From JALSKU01 sp964556545 (GTDB taxonomy: Bacteria; Campylobacterota; Campylobacteria; Campylobacterales; JALSKU01), in NCBI GenBank assembly GCA_964556545.1, contig CAZKWE010000057.1:1-44087 (forward strand): a stretch of 44,087 bases of DNA, in the 5' to 3' direction. The notes beneath the pieces are model-generated. The model did not search any database. It was not told the DNA's origin and saw only the letters and a program-made list of their open reading frames with translations. The position numbers and the translations under genes are program-made. Shown here in pieces: positions 34,444 to 42,600 of this stretch; positions within the stretch are counted from its first letter, which is position 1, and every line of letters begins with the position of its first letter.

Positions 34444-34494
34444 CTCAAACCTAAATTCGGGTTAAATTTTATAGATACCCTCAAGGAAATTTAA

Positions 34495-35766
34495 ATGACA
34501 ATTCTCATTGTTGGAAGTGGCGGCAGAGAATATTCCATCGGGCTGGCTCTTCAAAAAGATAAAAATGTTAGCAAACTCTATTTTGCTCCCGGGAATGGCA
34601 AAAGTAGTGATTTGGGCGAAAATATAAATATAAAAGATTTGGATAAATTAGCAGAGTTTGCAAAAACAAATAAAATTGATCTTACCGTAGTTGGTCCTGA
34701 AGCACCTCTTACTGAAGGTATAGTTGATATTTTTAAAAAAAAGGGATTAGTTATATTCGGACCATCGAAAGATGCTGCAAAATTAGAGGGTTCAAAAGCC
34801 TTTATGAAAAATTTTCTTTCAAAAAACTCAATACCGACTGCAAAATATATACAAACTTCCGATTATGACAAAGCTTGTGCATTTATTGATAGCTTAAAAG
34901 CTCCTGCGGTAGTAAAAGCGGACGGTCTTTGTGCCGGTAAAGGTGTTATTATATCCAAAGATAAAAATGAAGCTAAAATTGAAGCCAAAAAAATGTTAAG
35001 CGGAGAAAGTTTTGCCGAAGCCGGTAAAAAGATAGTAGTTGAAGAGTTTCTTGACGGGTATGAACTTTCATTGTTTGTAATATGTGATGGAGAAAATTAT
35101 AAAATTTTACCTGCGGCTCAGGATCACAAAAGACTGCTTGACGGGGATAAGGGACCAAACACGGGCGGTATGGGAGCATATGCTCCGACTCCTCTTGTAA
35201 ATGACGAACTTTATGATAAAATTGAAAAAAAAATTATAAAGCCTACTTTGAAAGGTATGAAAGAACTTGGAACCCCTTATGAAGGAGTTTTGTTTATAGG
35301 ACTTATGATAGTTGACGATGAACCGGTTGTTCTTGAGTATAATGTAAGATTCGGTGATCCGGAATGTGAAGTTTTAATGCCCCTTCTTAAAACACCTGCG
35401 AGTGAGCTTTTTTATAAAGCTGCTACCAAAGACCTTGATAAACTTGATATAGAGTTTTACGACAAGTATTGTGTCGGTGTAGTTATGGCAAGTGAGAATT
35501 ATCCTTATAAAAGTTCAACCCCCTCTGAAATTATTGTTGATGACATACTTGAAAATGATATAAGAGATAATACTCATATATCTTATGCAGGTGTTACAAA
35601 GATTGATGGCAAGTTGTTTGCAACCGGTGGCAGAGTATTGCTTTGTATAGGGCTTGGCAATAGTATCAAGCAAGCCAGACAAAGAGCATACGGGCTTTGC
35701 GGTCAAGTTCATTTCGCAGGTAAGAAATTTAGAAGAGATATAGCATATCAAGCTTTAAGGAATTGA
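34495..35766 (+). CDS. purD: Phosphoribosylamine-glycine ligase
   Basis: 423 residues. ATP-grasp enzyme joining phosphoribosylamine and glycine in purine synthesis. It begins ILIVGSGGREYSIGLAL and shows VGPEAPLTEGIVD, VVKADGLCAGKGVII (ATP-grasp lid), KRLLDGDKGPNTGGMGAYAP and EYNVRFGDPECEV (metal ligands). Start ATG at 34495 behind AAGGAAA. The 6S RNA immediately upstream probably shares the transcript, as a precursor. The next gene begins 1 nt after its stop. Confidence 0.97.
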   Translation: MTILIVGSGGREYSIGLALQKDKNVSKLYFAPGNGKSSDLGENINIKDLDKLAEFAKTNKIDLTVVGPEAPLTEGIVDIFKKKGLVIFGPSKDAAKLEGSKAFMKNFLSKNSIPTAKYIQTSDYDKACAFIDSLKAPAVVKADGLCAGKGVIISKDKNEAKIEAKKMLSGESFAEAGKKIVVEEFLDGYELSLFVICDGENYKILPAAQDHKRLLDGDKGPNTGGMGAYAPTPLVNDELYDKIEKKIIKPTLKGMKELGTPYEGVLFIGLMIVDDEPVVLEYNVRFGDPECEVLMPLLKTPASELFYKAATKDLDKLDIEFYDKYCVGVVMASENYPYKSSTPSEIIVDDILENDIRDNTHISYAGVTKIDGKLFATGGRVLLCIGLGNSIKQARQRAYGLCGQVHFAGKKFRRDIAYQALRN

Positions 35767-35767
35767 A

Positions 35768-36218
35768 TTGACGCAAGAGATACTTAAAAAGCTACATAGA
35801 GAAAGATTGACTCTTGCTTCTATAAACAAAAGAGGTATAGCATTTTTTATAGACGAAATGATTATATCCATACTTTTTTATATTATTTATGCAGATAGCT
35901 TTGCAAAAGCCGGCTCTTTGGAAAGTGCTATAGAACTTACAAATATGTTGTTTTTTACAGGTAATTTTACTAAAGATTATATATCATACTTTTTTTGTAT
36001 GGATGTATGGAGCTACCGTGGGTAAAATACTTTTAAAGATAAAAGTAGTATCTCTTGATGAATTGGATAATCCTAATCTTATGAGTTCGTTTATTAGAGC
36101 TGTAGTTAGAATTATAAGTGAATTTTTGCTTTATCTTGGTTTTTTATGGGCATTTTTTGATAAAGCAAGACAGGCATGGCACGACAAAGCTGCAAAGACT
36201 GTGGTAATTGATGTTTAA
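35768..36218 (+). pseudogene. RDD family membrane protein, frameshifted at a T7 run
   Basis: Two overlapping frames together make one RDD-family protein of about 149 residues. The first (TTG at 35768) supplies LASINKRGIAFFIDEMIISILFY and runs to YISYFF; the second supplies VWMYGATVGKILLKIKVV and ends in RQAWHDKAAKTVVIDV, the typical RDD C-terminus. Removing one T from the seven T at 35990-35996 restores a continuous frame through SYFFVWMYGATVGK. RDD proteins are small inner-membrane proteins of poorly defined, sometimes ion-exchange, function. Neighbours purD and lptD are intact. The shift could be a read error, slippage or real inactivation. Confidence 0.85.
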
Positions 36219-38277
36219 AACTCTTTTTAGTATTATTTCGCTCTGCGTCTTTTTGTTTGCCCAAACTGACAATGTTAAGATACTTGCAAAAAATATAAAC
36301 GGAGAGGGTGATACTCTTATGGCAACGGGTGATGTTGTCGTATATTCAGATAGATATGTTATAACCGCAGACAAAGCAAAATATAACAAAAAAACAAAAA
36401 TGCTCAAACTTTACGGAAATATTAATATCATCAGAGACTCAAAACTTTTTGCAAGAAGTAAATATGCCGTTATAAATTTAGATGATGATTCTTCTATCTT
36501 CAATCCGCTTTTTTTAGATGATTCCGATAGTGGTATATGGATAAGGTGTGATAAAGCAAATGTCGAGGGAAATGTTTATTATACAAAAAAAGCCATAGTT
36601 TCAAGCTGTAATGTGTATAATCCTGATTGGAAAATAACTTATACAAGTGGAGATTATAGCAACAATACAAAGTATGTTACTTTGTACAATGCTCTTTTTT
36701 ATATAAAAAATATTCCTGTTTTGTATACCCCTTATTTTAGATTTTCAACAGATAAAACCAGAAGAAGCGGATTGTTAAGACCGAGTTTCGGATATAGCAG
36801 TGATGATGGGATTTATTACAGACAGCCGATATATTTTGCTCCTTTTAAAAGTTGGGATTTTGAAATAGATCCCCAAATTAGAACAAAAAGAGGCGAAGGT
36901 GTATATGCAACTTTGAGATTTGCCGATTCGGCATATTCTACAGGAAGTATTACTTTTGGTGATTTCAATGAAAATGGCGATTATGTAACAAAATATAAAC
37001 TTAAAAATGATAAACACTACGGATATGAGATAAATTATAACAGAAACAAGCTTTTTAGTGACTATTTTGGAGACGAATCCCAAGATGGTCTTTTGATAGA
37101 TTACAAATATTTAAATGATGTTGACTATCTAAATCTTCAAAAAGAAAAAAATTATATCAGTTCAAGCCTTATTACCTCTAAAATAAATTATTTTTTAAGA
37201 AGAGACCAAGATTATGCCGGACTTTATTTTAAGTATTTTACAGATACCAGTAAAGTATCCAATCGTGATACTTTGCAGACTCTTCCGAAATTGCAGTATC
37301 ATAGATTTACCGAACCGATATTGTTAGATAACCTGCTATATTCAATTGATTACAAATTTAACAATTATTATAGAAAAATAGGTATCAATGCAAAACAAAA
37401 TGAAGTTTTATTCCCGATATCTTTTACATTTCCTTTACTGAATGATTATCTTAATTTTTCAGTTTCGGAAAATATGTATATGACATATATAAGTTATAGC
37501 AATGACATTATAAATCATAACAGCGGACAGTTTATAAGCAATTATCATAAATTTTCACTAAGTAGCGATTTAACCAAAAAATATGAAAGTTTTATTCATA
37601 CCATAGGATTGAGTATTGATTATATAGTGCCAAGCTATGATAATAAAAAAGGATATTTTGCAGATTTTATTACATTAAACAAAGAGAAAAAAAGTATAAA
37701 TTTTCAGCTTGAAGAGTTTTTCTACAATTCAAACGGTAGCCTATTTTTAACACACAGAATGTCGCAGTCATATTTTTTTGATGAGTATAATTATAAATAC
37801 GGAGATTTGTTAAACGAATTGATTTATAAATTTTCAGACAGACTCAGTTTGACAAATAATTTAACATATTCACATAAAAACAATGAAATATCGGAGTTAC
37901 AAACCGGAGTTACCTATACTGATCCTCTTTATACTCTCTCAATACTTCATACTTATAAACATGGCAAACAAGTTGGAGACTCCAATCTTGTAACCGCAAA
38001 TATTTCAACAACATATTTTAGCAAATATAATTATTTTGCAAACATAGATTATGATATAAAAAATGGTTATACTCAAAACTGGGAGCTCGGTGTTGTTATG
38101 AAGAAAAAATGTTGGGATTACAAGATTAGTTACAAAGAGCATACAACTCCGATACTAACAAGCAGTGGTTCAAATTCTTATAAAAGACGAGGCATATACC
38201 TAACTATAAACTTTACTCCGATAGGCGGAATAAACTATAAATTTGAAAAAGATACAAGCCAGGACAGCAATGAGTGA
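36211..38277 (+). CDS. lptD: LPS assembly outer-membrane protein LptD
   Basis: 688 residues. Outer-membrane beta-barrel that inserts lipopolysaccharide into the outer leaflet with LptE. Signal peptide MFKTLFSIISLCVFLFA, then an OstA/LptA-like jellyroll (about 20-110: GEGDTLMATGDVVVYSDR, ADKAKYNKKTKML), then the barrel, which carries LYTPYFRFSTDKTRRSGLLRPSFGYS. Three Cys are notable: IRCDK, SSCNVYN in the N-terminal half and KKKCWDYK near the C-terminus, consistent with inter-domain disulfides as in E. coli but with fewer cysteines. ATG at 36211 is preferred to TTG at 36208. It overlaps the RDD gene and the next J-domain gene by 8 nt each. Confidence 0.92.
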   Translation: MFKTLFSIISLCVFLFAQTDNVKILAKNINGEGDTLMATGDVVVYSDRYVITADKAKYNKKTKMLKLYGNINIIRDSKLFARSKYAVINLDDDSSIFNPLFLDDSDSGIWIRCDKANVEGNVYYTKKAIVSSCNVYNPDWKITYTSGDYSNNTKYVTLYNALFYIKNIPVLYTPYFRFSTDKTRRSGLLRPSFGYSSDDGIYYRQPIYFAPFKSWDFEIDPQIRTKRGEGVYATLRFADSAYSTGSITFGDFNENGDYVTKYKLKNDKHYGYEINYNRNKLFSDYFGDESQDGLLIDYKYLNDVDYLNLQKEKNYISSSLITSKINYFLRRDQDYAGLYFKYFTDTSKVSNRDTLQTLPKLQYHRFTEPILLDNLLYSIDYKFNNYYRKIGINAKQNEVLFPISFTFPLLNDYLNFSVSENMYMTYISYSNDIINHNSGQFISNYHKFSLSSDLTKKYESFIHTIGLSIDYIVPSYDNKKGYFADFITLNKEKKSINFQLEEFFYNSNGSLFLTHRMSQSYFFDEYNYKYGDLLNELIYKFSDRLSLTNNLTYSHKNNEISELQTGVTYTDPLYTLSILHTYKHGKQVGDSNLVTANISTTYFSKYNYFANIDYDIKNGYTQNWELGVVMKKKCWDYKISYKEHTTPILTSSGSNSYKRRGIYLTINFTPIGGINYKFEKDTSQDSNE

Positions 38278-38551
38278 AAAAAAACAAGATAAAAGCAAGC
38301 AGTTGTATGATGCTTTGAAAATATTGGAATTGCCGCAATTTGTATCATATAAAGAGATAAAAACAAAGTATTATGAATTATCCAAAAAATATCACCCTGA
38401 TATTTACAAAGATAAAAATAAAATGGTTGAGATAAACAGTGCATATAATTTGCTTAAAGAGTATATAGAAAATTTTAAATACTCTTTTGATGAAGATGAA
38501 GTACATAAACAATATCCGGAAAATTACCATGCAGATAGATTTAGATTTTAA
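38270..38551 (+). CDS. Small J-domain protein
   Basis: 93 residues. Essentially a lone J domain: LYDALKILELPQFVSYKEIK, ELSKKYHPDIYKDKNKM with the HPD motif intact, and INSAYNLLKEY. It should stimulate a DnaK-type ATPase but has no zinc or substrate-binding region. ATG at 38270 (MSEKKQD) lies at the end of lptD with an 8-nt overlap, and the gene overlaps the next by 23 nt. Position after lptD might hint at chaperoning envelope proteins before export, but that is speculation. Confidence 0.85.
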   Translation: MSEKKQDKSKQLYDALKILELPQFVSYKEIKTKYYELSKKYHPDIYKDKNKMVEINSAYNLLKEYIENFKYSFDEDEVHKQYPENYHADRFRF

Positions 38552-39209
38552 ATTGCAAAATAGAGCCGAAAGTGCTACAAAACTTATAGAATCATTTTCT
38601 GATAAATTTATATCAAACAAAGAGAATTGGATTTTTTGTGCACTTTCTTTAAATGCCGTAGCTTTGACAAATATGCTTTCAAAAAGATTTGATATAAATT
38701 ATGATATATTATTTAATGATATTTTATATGCACCGCAAAATTCCGAGTGTGAAATAGCTATTGTAGATGAGAACAGCGAACTTGTTATTCATGAGGAATT
38801 GGTAAAGAGCTTTGATATAGGTTTGGATTATGTATATGCACAGACTCAAAGAATATACGAGGAGGAAATATTAAAAAAAATATATAAATTCAGAAATGGT
38901 AAAAACCTGGTATCTTTTAAGGATATGAACCTGCTTTTTATAGATGACGAAGCGAACTCTTTAAGAGCAATGGTAAGTATAAAGTCAGCTTTAAAAAAAG
39001 ATGTAAAAAATATCTCTTATATGTGTGCCGTAATACCGAAAGAGATAGAAACTGTACTTAAAAAAAATATTGATAATGTTTTTTGTTTATATAGTACGGA
39101 AAACTATATAGACAATCAGCATTACTATATAGAAAAATTAAAAGATTTCAAAGAAGATGAGATTATGAATATTTTAGAAAATAATAAAAAATTTGTAGTA
39201 AATATGTAA
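38529..39209 (+). CDS. Phosphoribosyltransferase-like protein
   Basis: 226 residues from ATG at 38529. A PRTase-type Rossmann pattern with a central LLFIDDEANSLRAMVSIKSA corresponding to the PRPP-binding loop, which in active enzymes reads VDDxxxTG. The acidic pair is kept but the Thr-Gly is replaced (ANSLRAM), so PRPP catalysis is questionable. ENWIFCALSLNAVALTNML and SECEIAIVDENSEL fit the family N-terminal half. From memory Helicobacter has a comparable gene directly before pnp. It may be a regulator or RNA-binding partner. It overlaps the J-domain gene. Confidence 0.7.
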   Translation: MQIDLDFKLQNRAESATKLIESFSDKFISNKENWIFCALSLNAVALTNMLSKRFDINYDILFNDILYAPQNSECEIAIVDENSELVIHEELVKSFDIGLDYVYAQTQRIYEEEILKKIYKFRNGKNLVSFKDMNLLFIDDEANSLRAMVSIKSALKKDVKNISYMCAVIPKEIETVLKKNIDNVFCLYSTENYIDNQHYYIEKLKDFKEDEIMNILENNKKFVVNM

Positions 39210-39229
39210 TAAAAAAAGGAGAAAAAATA

Positions 39230-41440
39230 GTGAGATGCCATATTGAAGTAGAAGTAAACAATAAAAAAGAAGAGTTTGAGATAGGTTATGTAGCAAAGCA
39301 GGCGGCCGGTTCGGTAATGATGAAAATAGGCGGAACTGTTATGATAGCTGCTGTTGCAAGAGATGAAAAACCGGTTGAAGGTGATTTTACTCCTTTGACA
39401 GTTCAGTATATAGAAAAGTCATATGCCATAGGTAAGATTCCCGGTGGTTATATAAAAAGAGAAACAAAACCCGGTGATTTTGAAACATTGACTTCAAGAG
39501 TGGTTGACAGGAGTTTAAGACCTCTTTTTCCAAAAGGTTATGCATATCCGACACAGATAACCATACTTGTTGTCAGCAGTGATGGAGAAACTGATTTGCA
39601 GACAATGGCATTAAATGCTGCTTCTGTTGCTTTGTATCTTTCAGACATACCCGTAAATAAATTGGTTTATGGTGTCAGAGTAGGAAAAGTTGATGGCAAT
39701 ATAGTAGTGAATCCTCAAACCTCACAGATGGAGAATAGTTCTTTAGATCTTTATGTAAGCGGATCCAAAGATGAACTTTTGATGATAGAAATGAGAGCAA
39801 TTCCTACACTAAAGACTGATATAGCGCCAATCGCTGCGATAGACCCTATGGTCGATCCTACTCTTGCTGAAGAGATGGTAACGGAACAATTATCAAATGA
39901 ATTAAGCAATGATGAAACCATTGAAGTTATAGAAGTTGCTTCAAAAGCAATAAAAGAGGCTACGGAAGCTTATGAAAAAGTATTTGTAGAGCTTAAAAAA
40001 GAAGATGCCCCTCTTTTGCTTAAAGACGAAAAAATTGATGATTCTATTTATACTTACATAGAAGAGTTTTATAAAGATGATGTTTACAACGCATTGTCAA
40101 ATATGGCAAAAAGTGAAAGAGCGGGAGAGCTTGAAAAAATAGTTGAAAATATAATGAATGATGAAATTGCTCAGAAAGAGGAGTGGGATAAAGAAATAGT
40201 ATCAAAAGTTTTATCAACTTTTAAAAGAGAAGTTGTAAGAAAAATGATAGTACATGATAAAAAAAGAGCTGATGGAAGAAGCTTAACTGAAGTAAGACCT
40301 ATCAGTATAGATACCAATATCTTGCCAAGAGTTCACGGAAGCTGTCTTTTTACAAGAGGTCAAACACAAGCACTTGTAACAGTTACCATAGGAAGCGATA
40401 ATGATGCTCAAATGTTTGATCTTTTAACAAGCGAAGGACCAAATTATGATAAATTTATGGTAAATTATAATTTTCCTGGTTTTTCAGTTGGTGAAGCAAG
40501 TCCTATGAGAGCTCCCGGAAGAAGAGAACTCGGTCATGGTAATTTGGCAAAAAGAGCATTGGCACCTTTAAATGATATGAGTTACCCTCAAGTTATAAGA
40601 GTAGTTTCTGAAATTTTAGAATCAAACGGTTCATCTTCTATGGCAACAGTTTGTGGCGGTTCTTTGGCATTAAGGGCAGCAGGCGTACCTACTAAAAAGT
40701 TAGTTGCAGGTATTGCTATGGGATTGGTTTTTGAAGATGATAAGTATGCAATTCTGACTGATATAATGGGTTTGGAAGATCATGATGGAGATATGGATTT
40801 TAAAGTAGCCGGTACAAGAGATGGTATAACGGCACTTCAAATGGATATAAAACTTGGAGGAATTGAAACACATATATTAAAAGAAGCTTTAGAACAGGCA
40901 AAAGAAGGCAGAGATCATATACTTGGCATCATGGAAGAAGCAGACAAAAAGATAGTGGTAAACGAAGATCTTTTGCCAACCACCGAAGTATTTGGGGTTC
41001 ATCCGTCCAAAATTGTTGATATTATAGGAAAAGCAGGATCAACCATAAGAGAAATCATTGAAAAATTTAATGTTTCTATAGATCTTGATAGAGAAAAGGG
41101 TGAAGTAAAAGTAGGTGGAACCGATAAAGCAAAAGTTAAAGCCGCATGTGATCATATAAAAGAGATAACAAGCAGAAGTAGTGGTTCAAGAGATCATAGA
41201 AGAGATAGAAAAACTGTAGAATTTAAAAAAGGTGAAGAGTTTCACGGAAAAGTAAAAAAGATAGTGGAGTTTGGTGCATTTGTTGAGCTTAAAGACGGTG
41301 TTGACGGACTTTTGCATATCTCAAAAGTTGCAAAAGACAAGCATACTAAAATGCAGGATATATTGCATGAAGGTGATATGATAGATGTTATTGTGCTATC
41401 CCAAAAAGGGCATAAAGTAGAGTTGGATCTTAAAAAATAA
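39230..41440 (+). CDS. pnp: Polynucleotide phosphorylase
   Basis: 736 residues. 3'-5' phosphorolytic exoribonuclease of mRNA decay. Two RNase PH domains (about 10-220 and 340-550) flank a helical linker; the catalytic second one has FNFPGFSVGEASPMRAPGRRE-like residues, MATVCGGSLALRAAGVP and DIMGLEDHDGDMDFKVAG with the metal Asp residues. Then KH (VHPSKIVDIIGKAGSTIREI) and S1 (GKVKKIVEFGAFVELKDGV) RNA-binding domains. GTG start at 39230 behind AAAGGAG. The last gene before the atpE promoter. Confidence 0.97.
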   Translation: MRCHIEVEVNNKKEEFEIGYVAKQAAGSVMMKIGGTVMIAAVARDEKPVEGDFTPLTVQYIEKSYAIGKIPGGYIKRETKPGDFETLTSRVVDRSLRPLFPKGYAYPTQITILVVSSDGETDLQTMALNAASVALYLSDIPVNKLVYGVRVGKVDGNIVVNPQTSQMENSSLDLYVSGSKDELLMIEMRAIPTLKTDIAPIAAIDPMVDPTLAEEMVTEQLSNELSNDETIEVIEVASKAIKEATEAYEKVFVELKKEDAPLLLKDEKIDDSIYTYIEEFYKDDVYNALSNMAKSERAGELEKIVENIMNDEIAQKEEWDKEIVSKVLSTFKREVVRKMIVHDKKRADGRSLTEVRPISIDTNILPRVHGSCLFTRGQTQALVTVTIGSDNDAQMFDLLTSEGPNYDKFMVNYNFPGFSVGEASPMRAPGRRELGHGNLAKRALAPLNDMSYPQVIRVVSEILESNGSSSMATVCGGSLALRAAGVPTKKLVAGIAMGLVFEDDKYAILTDIMGLEDHDGDMDFKVAGTRDGITALQMDIKLGGIETHILKEALEQAKEGRDHILGIMEEADKKIVVNEDLLPTTEVFGVHPSKIVDIIGKAGSTIREIIEKFNVSIDLDREKGEVKVGGTDKAKVKAACDHIKEITSRSSGSRDHRRDRKTVEFKKGEEFHGKVKKIVEFGAFVELKDGVDGLLHISKVAKDKHTKMQDILHEGDMIDVIVLSQKGHKVELDLKK

Positions 41441-41463
41441 GTCAACTTTAACAAAAAAAAAGG

Positions 41464-41545
41464 TAAAATACGCCGAACAAAGTGATAAGTAGGGATACGC
41501 AAGCCGAACGGACTTTGTCAAATATTATCTTTTATAGGAGTTTTT
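41464..41545 (+). promoter_or_regulatory. atpE promoter and structured 5' leader
   Basis: TAAAAT at 41464-41469 predicts initiation near 41476. The leader contains ACAAAGT (41477-41483) and ACTTTGT (41512-41518), a perfect 7-bp stem enclosing 28 nt. It also contains GCCGAAC, which occurs twice as a direct repeat (41472-41478 and 41503-41509). TTATC at 41526-41530 could alternatively pair with GATAA inside the stem. The ribosome site is AGGAG, 41536-41540. It could raise translation of the highly expressed c subunit. Confidence 0.5.
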
Positions 41546-41881
41546 ATGAAAAAAGTATTTTTACTTTTATTGGCTATAGCCGGTGTTGCATTTGCCGGTG
41601 AGGATGGAGTTAAAGTTTTAAAAGTTGCAGAGAATGCCTCCGGATTGGCATCTTTCTCAGTTATTGCAGCCGGTATAGGTTTGGGTCTTGCAGCACTTGG
41701 CGGTGCAATAGGTATGGGAAATACAGCAGCTGCTACTATTGCAGGAACCGCAAGAAATCCTGGTCTTGGCGGAAAATTAATGACAACAATGTTCATTGCT
41801 CTTGCAATGATCGAAGCACAAGTTATATATGCACTTGTTATCGCATTGATAGCATTGTATGCAAACCCTTTCTTGAGCTAA
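41546..41881 (+). CDS. atpE: F1Fo ATP synthase subunit c
   Basis: 111 residues, longer than the common 70-90 because of a signal-peptide-like N-terminus (MKKVFLLLLAIAGVAFAGED), as in other Campylobacterota. Two transmembrane hairpin helices follow: GLGLAALGGAIGMGNTAAAT with loop ARNPG, and MTTMFIALAMIEAQVIYALV with the ion-binding Glu. The Gln and Ser/Thr that coordinate Na+ in sodium-type rings are Met and Ala here, so proton coupling is expected. It is separated from the other atp genes and stands alone between a promoter and a terminator. Confidence 0.95.
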   Translation: MKKVFLLLLAIAGVAFAGEDGVKVLKVAENASGLASFSVIAAGIGLGLAALGGAIGMGNTAAATIAGTARNPGLGGKLMTTMFIALAMIEAQVIYALVIALIALYANPFLS

Positions 41882-41888
41882 AATTATA

Positions 41889-41916
41889 AAAAGGAGGTTT
41901 TATTCCTCCTTTTATC
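41889..41916 (+). terminator. Intrinsic terminator after atpE
   Basis: AAAAGGAGG (41889-41897) and CCTCCTTTT (41905-41913) are perfect 9-bp arms with loop TTTTATT; the right arm ends in the U tract. It is 8 bp after the atpE stop and ends about 10 bp before the tRNA. Confidence 0.85.
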
Positions 41917-41925
41917 TTCCGATAT

Positions 41926-42011
41926 GCGACCGTGGTGGAATTGGTAGACACGCTATCTTGAGGGGGTAGTGAGCTTTGCTCGTGCGAGTTCAAGTCTCGC
42001 CGGTCGCACCA
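41926..42011 (+). tRNA. tRNA-Leu(GAG), reads CUC/CUU
   Basis: 86 nt including encoded CCA. Acceptor GCGACCG (41926-41932) pairs with CGGTCGC (42001-42007). The D arm contains GGAATTGGTAGACAC and the anticodon arm is CTATC-TTGAGGG-GGTAG with anticodon GAG. A long variable arm (class II, as for Leu) precedes the T arm GCGAGTTCAAGTCTCGC. The next gene starts 17 nt after its CCA. Confidence 0.95.
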
Positions 42012-42028
42012 TAACTTTAAGGACTACA

Positions 42029-42589
42029 ATGAATTCCAAAGAAAAATTACTCCAAAGAGCATCTCAAACATGTGAATTATGTGGATCAAAAAAAAATCTT
42101 GATATTTATAAAGTTGAACCCGAAGATGAATATATAGTAGTTTGCGAGACTTGTAAAAATCAAATAGAAAATCCGCAAAATATTGATCCGAACCACTTTA
42201 GGTGTTTAAACGAATCTATGTGGAGTGAAGTGCCGGCAGTTCAAGTAATGGCATATAGGATTTTGAAGCAAATATCAAAAGAGGGATGGCCTCAAGATCT
42301 TTTGGATATGCTTTATCTTGATGATAAAACAAAAGAGTGGGCTGAAGCAGTTTTTGAAGATGATACTACTGATAGTATTGAGCCTACAAGAGATAGCAAC
42401 GGTACGATTTTAAACAGTGGTGACAAAGTGAGTATTATAAAAGATTTGGAAGTTAAAGGTGCCGGTTTTACAGCCAAAAGAGGCACGGTTGTAAAAAATA
42501 TAACTCTAACAGATAACCCCGAACAAATTGAAGGAAGAGTCAACGGTACAAAAATAGTTTTGCTTTCAAAATTTTTGAAGAAAGTATAG
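42029..42589 (+). CDS. phnA: PhnA/YjdM family zinc-ribbon protein
   Basis: 186 residues from ATG at 42029 behind AAGGA; the frame runs upstream into the tRNA but that extension is not coding. The N-terminal zinc ribbon (CELCG, CETC, about residues 16-47) is followed by a linker with LNESMWSEVPAVQVMAYRIL. The C-terminal PhnA domain (about 118-186) has DSNGTILNSGDKVSIIKDLEVKG-type SH3-like strands and ends KIVLLSKFLKKV. Despite its name the E. coli homologue is not the phosphonoacetate hydrolase, and its role is unclear. It is probably cotranscribed with the tRNA and followed by galU. Confidence 0.88.
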   Translation: MNSKEKLLQRASQTCELCGSKKNLDIYKVEPEDEYIVVCETCKNQIENPQNIDPNHFRCLNESMWSEVPAVQVMAYRILKQISKEGWPQDLLDMLYLDDKTKEWAEAVFEDDTTDSIEPTRDSNGTILNSGDKVSIIKDLEVKGAGFTAKRGTVVKNITLTDNPEQIEGRVNGTKIVLLSKFLKKV

Positions 42590-42600
42590 GAATTATCACT

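Noticed and set aside
34249..34494. 81-codon ORF before purD, and the 83-codon antisense ORF
   Set aside because: Both lie across the 6S RNA fold; the codon composition is unlike neighbouring genes, neither has a ribosome site, and the stems explain the sequence.
41969..42028. N-terminal extension of the phnA frame
   Set aside because: It reads through the tRNA-Leu gene; ATG at 42029 with AAGGA upstream is the real start.
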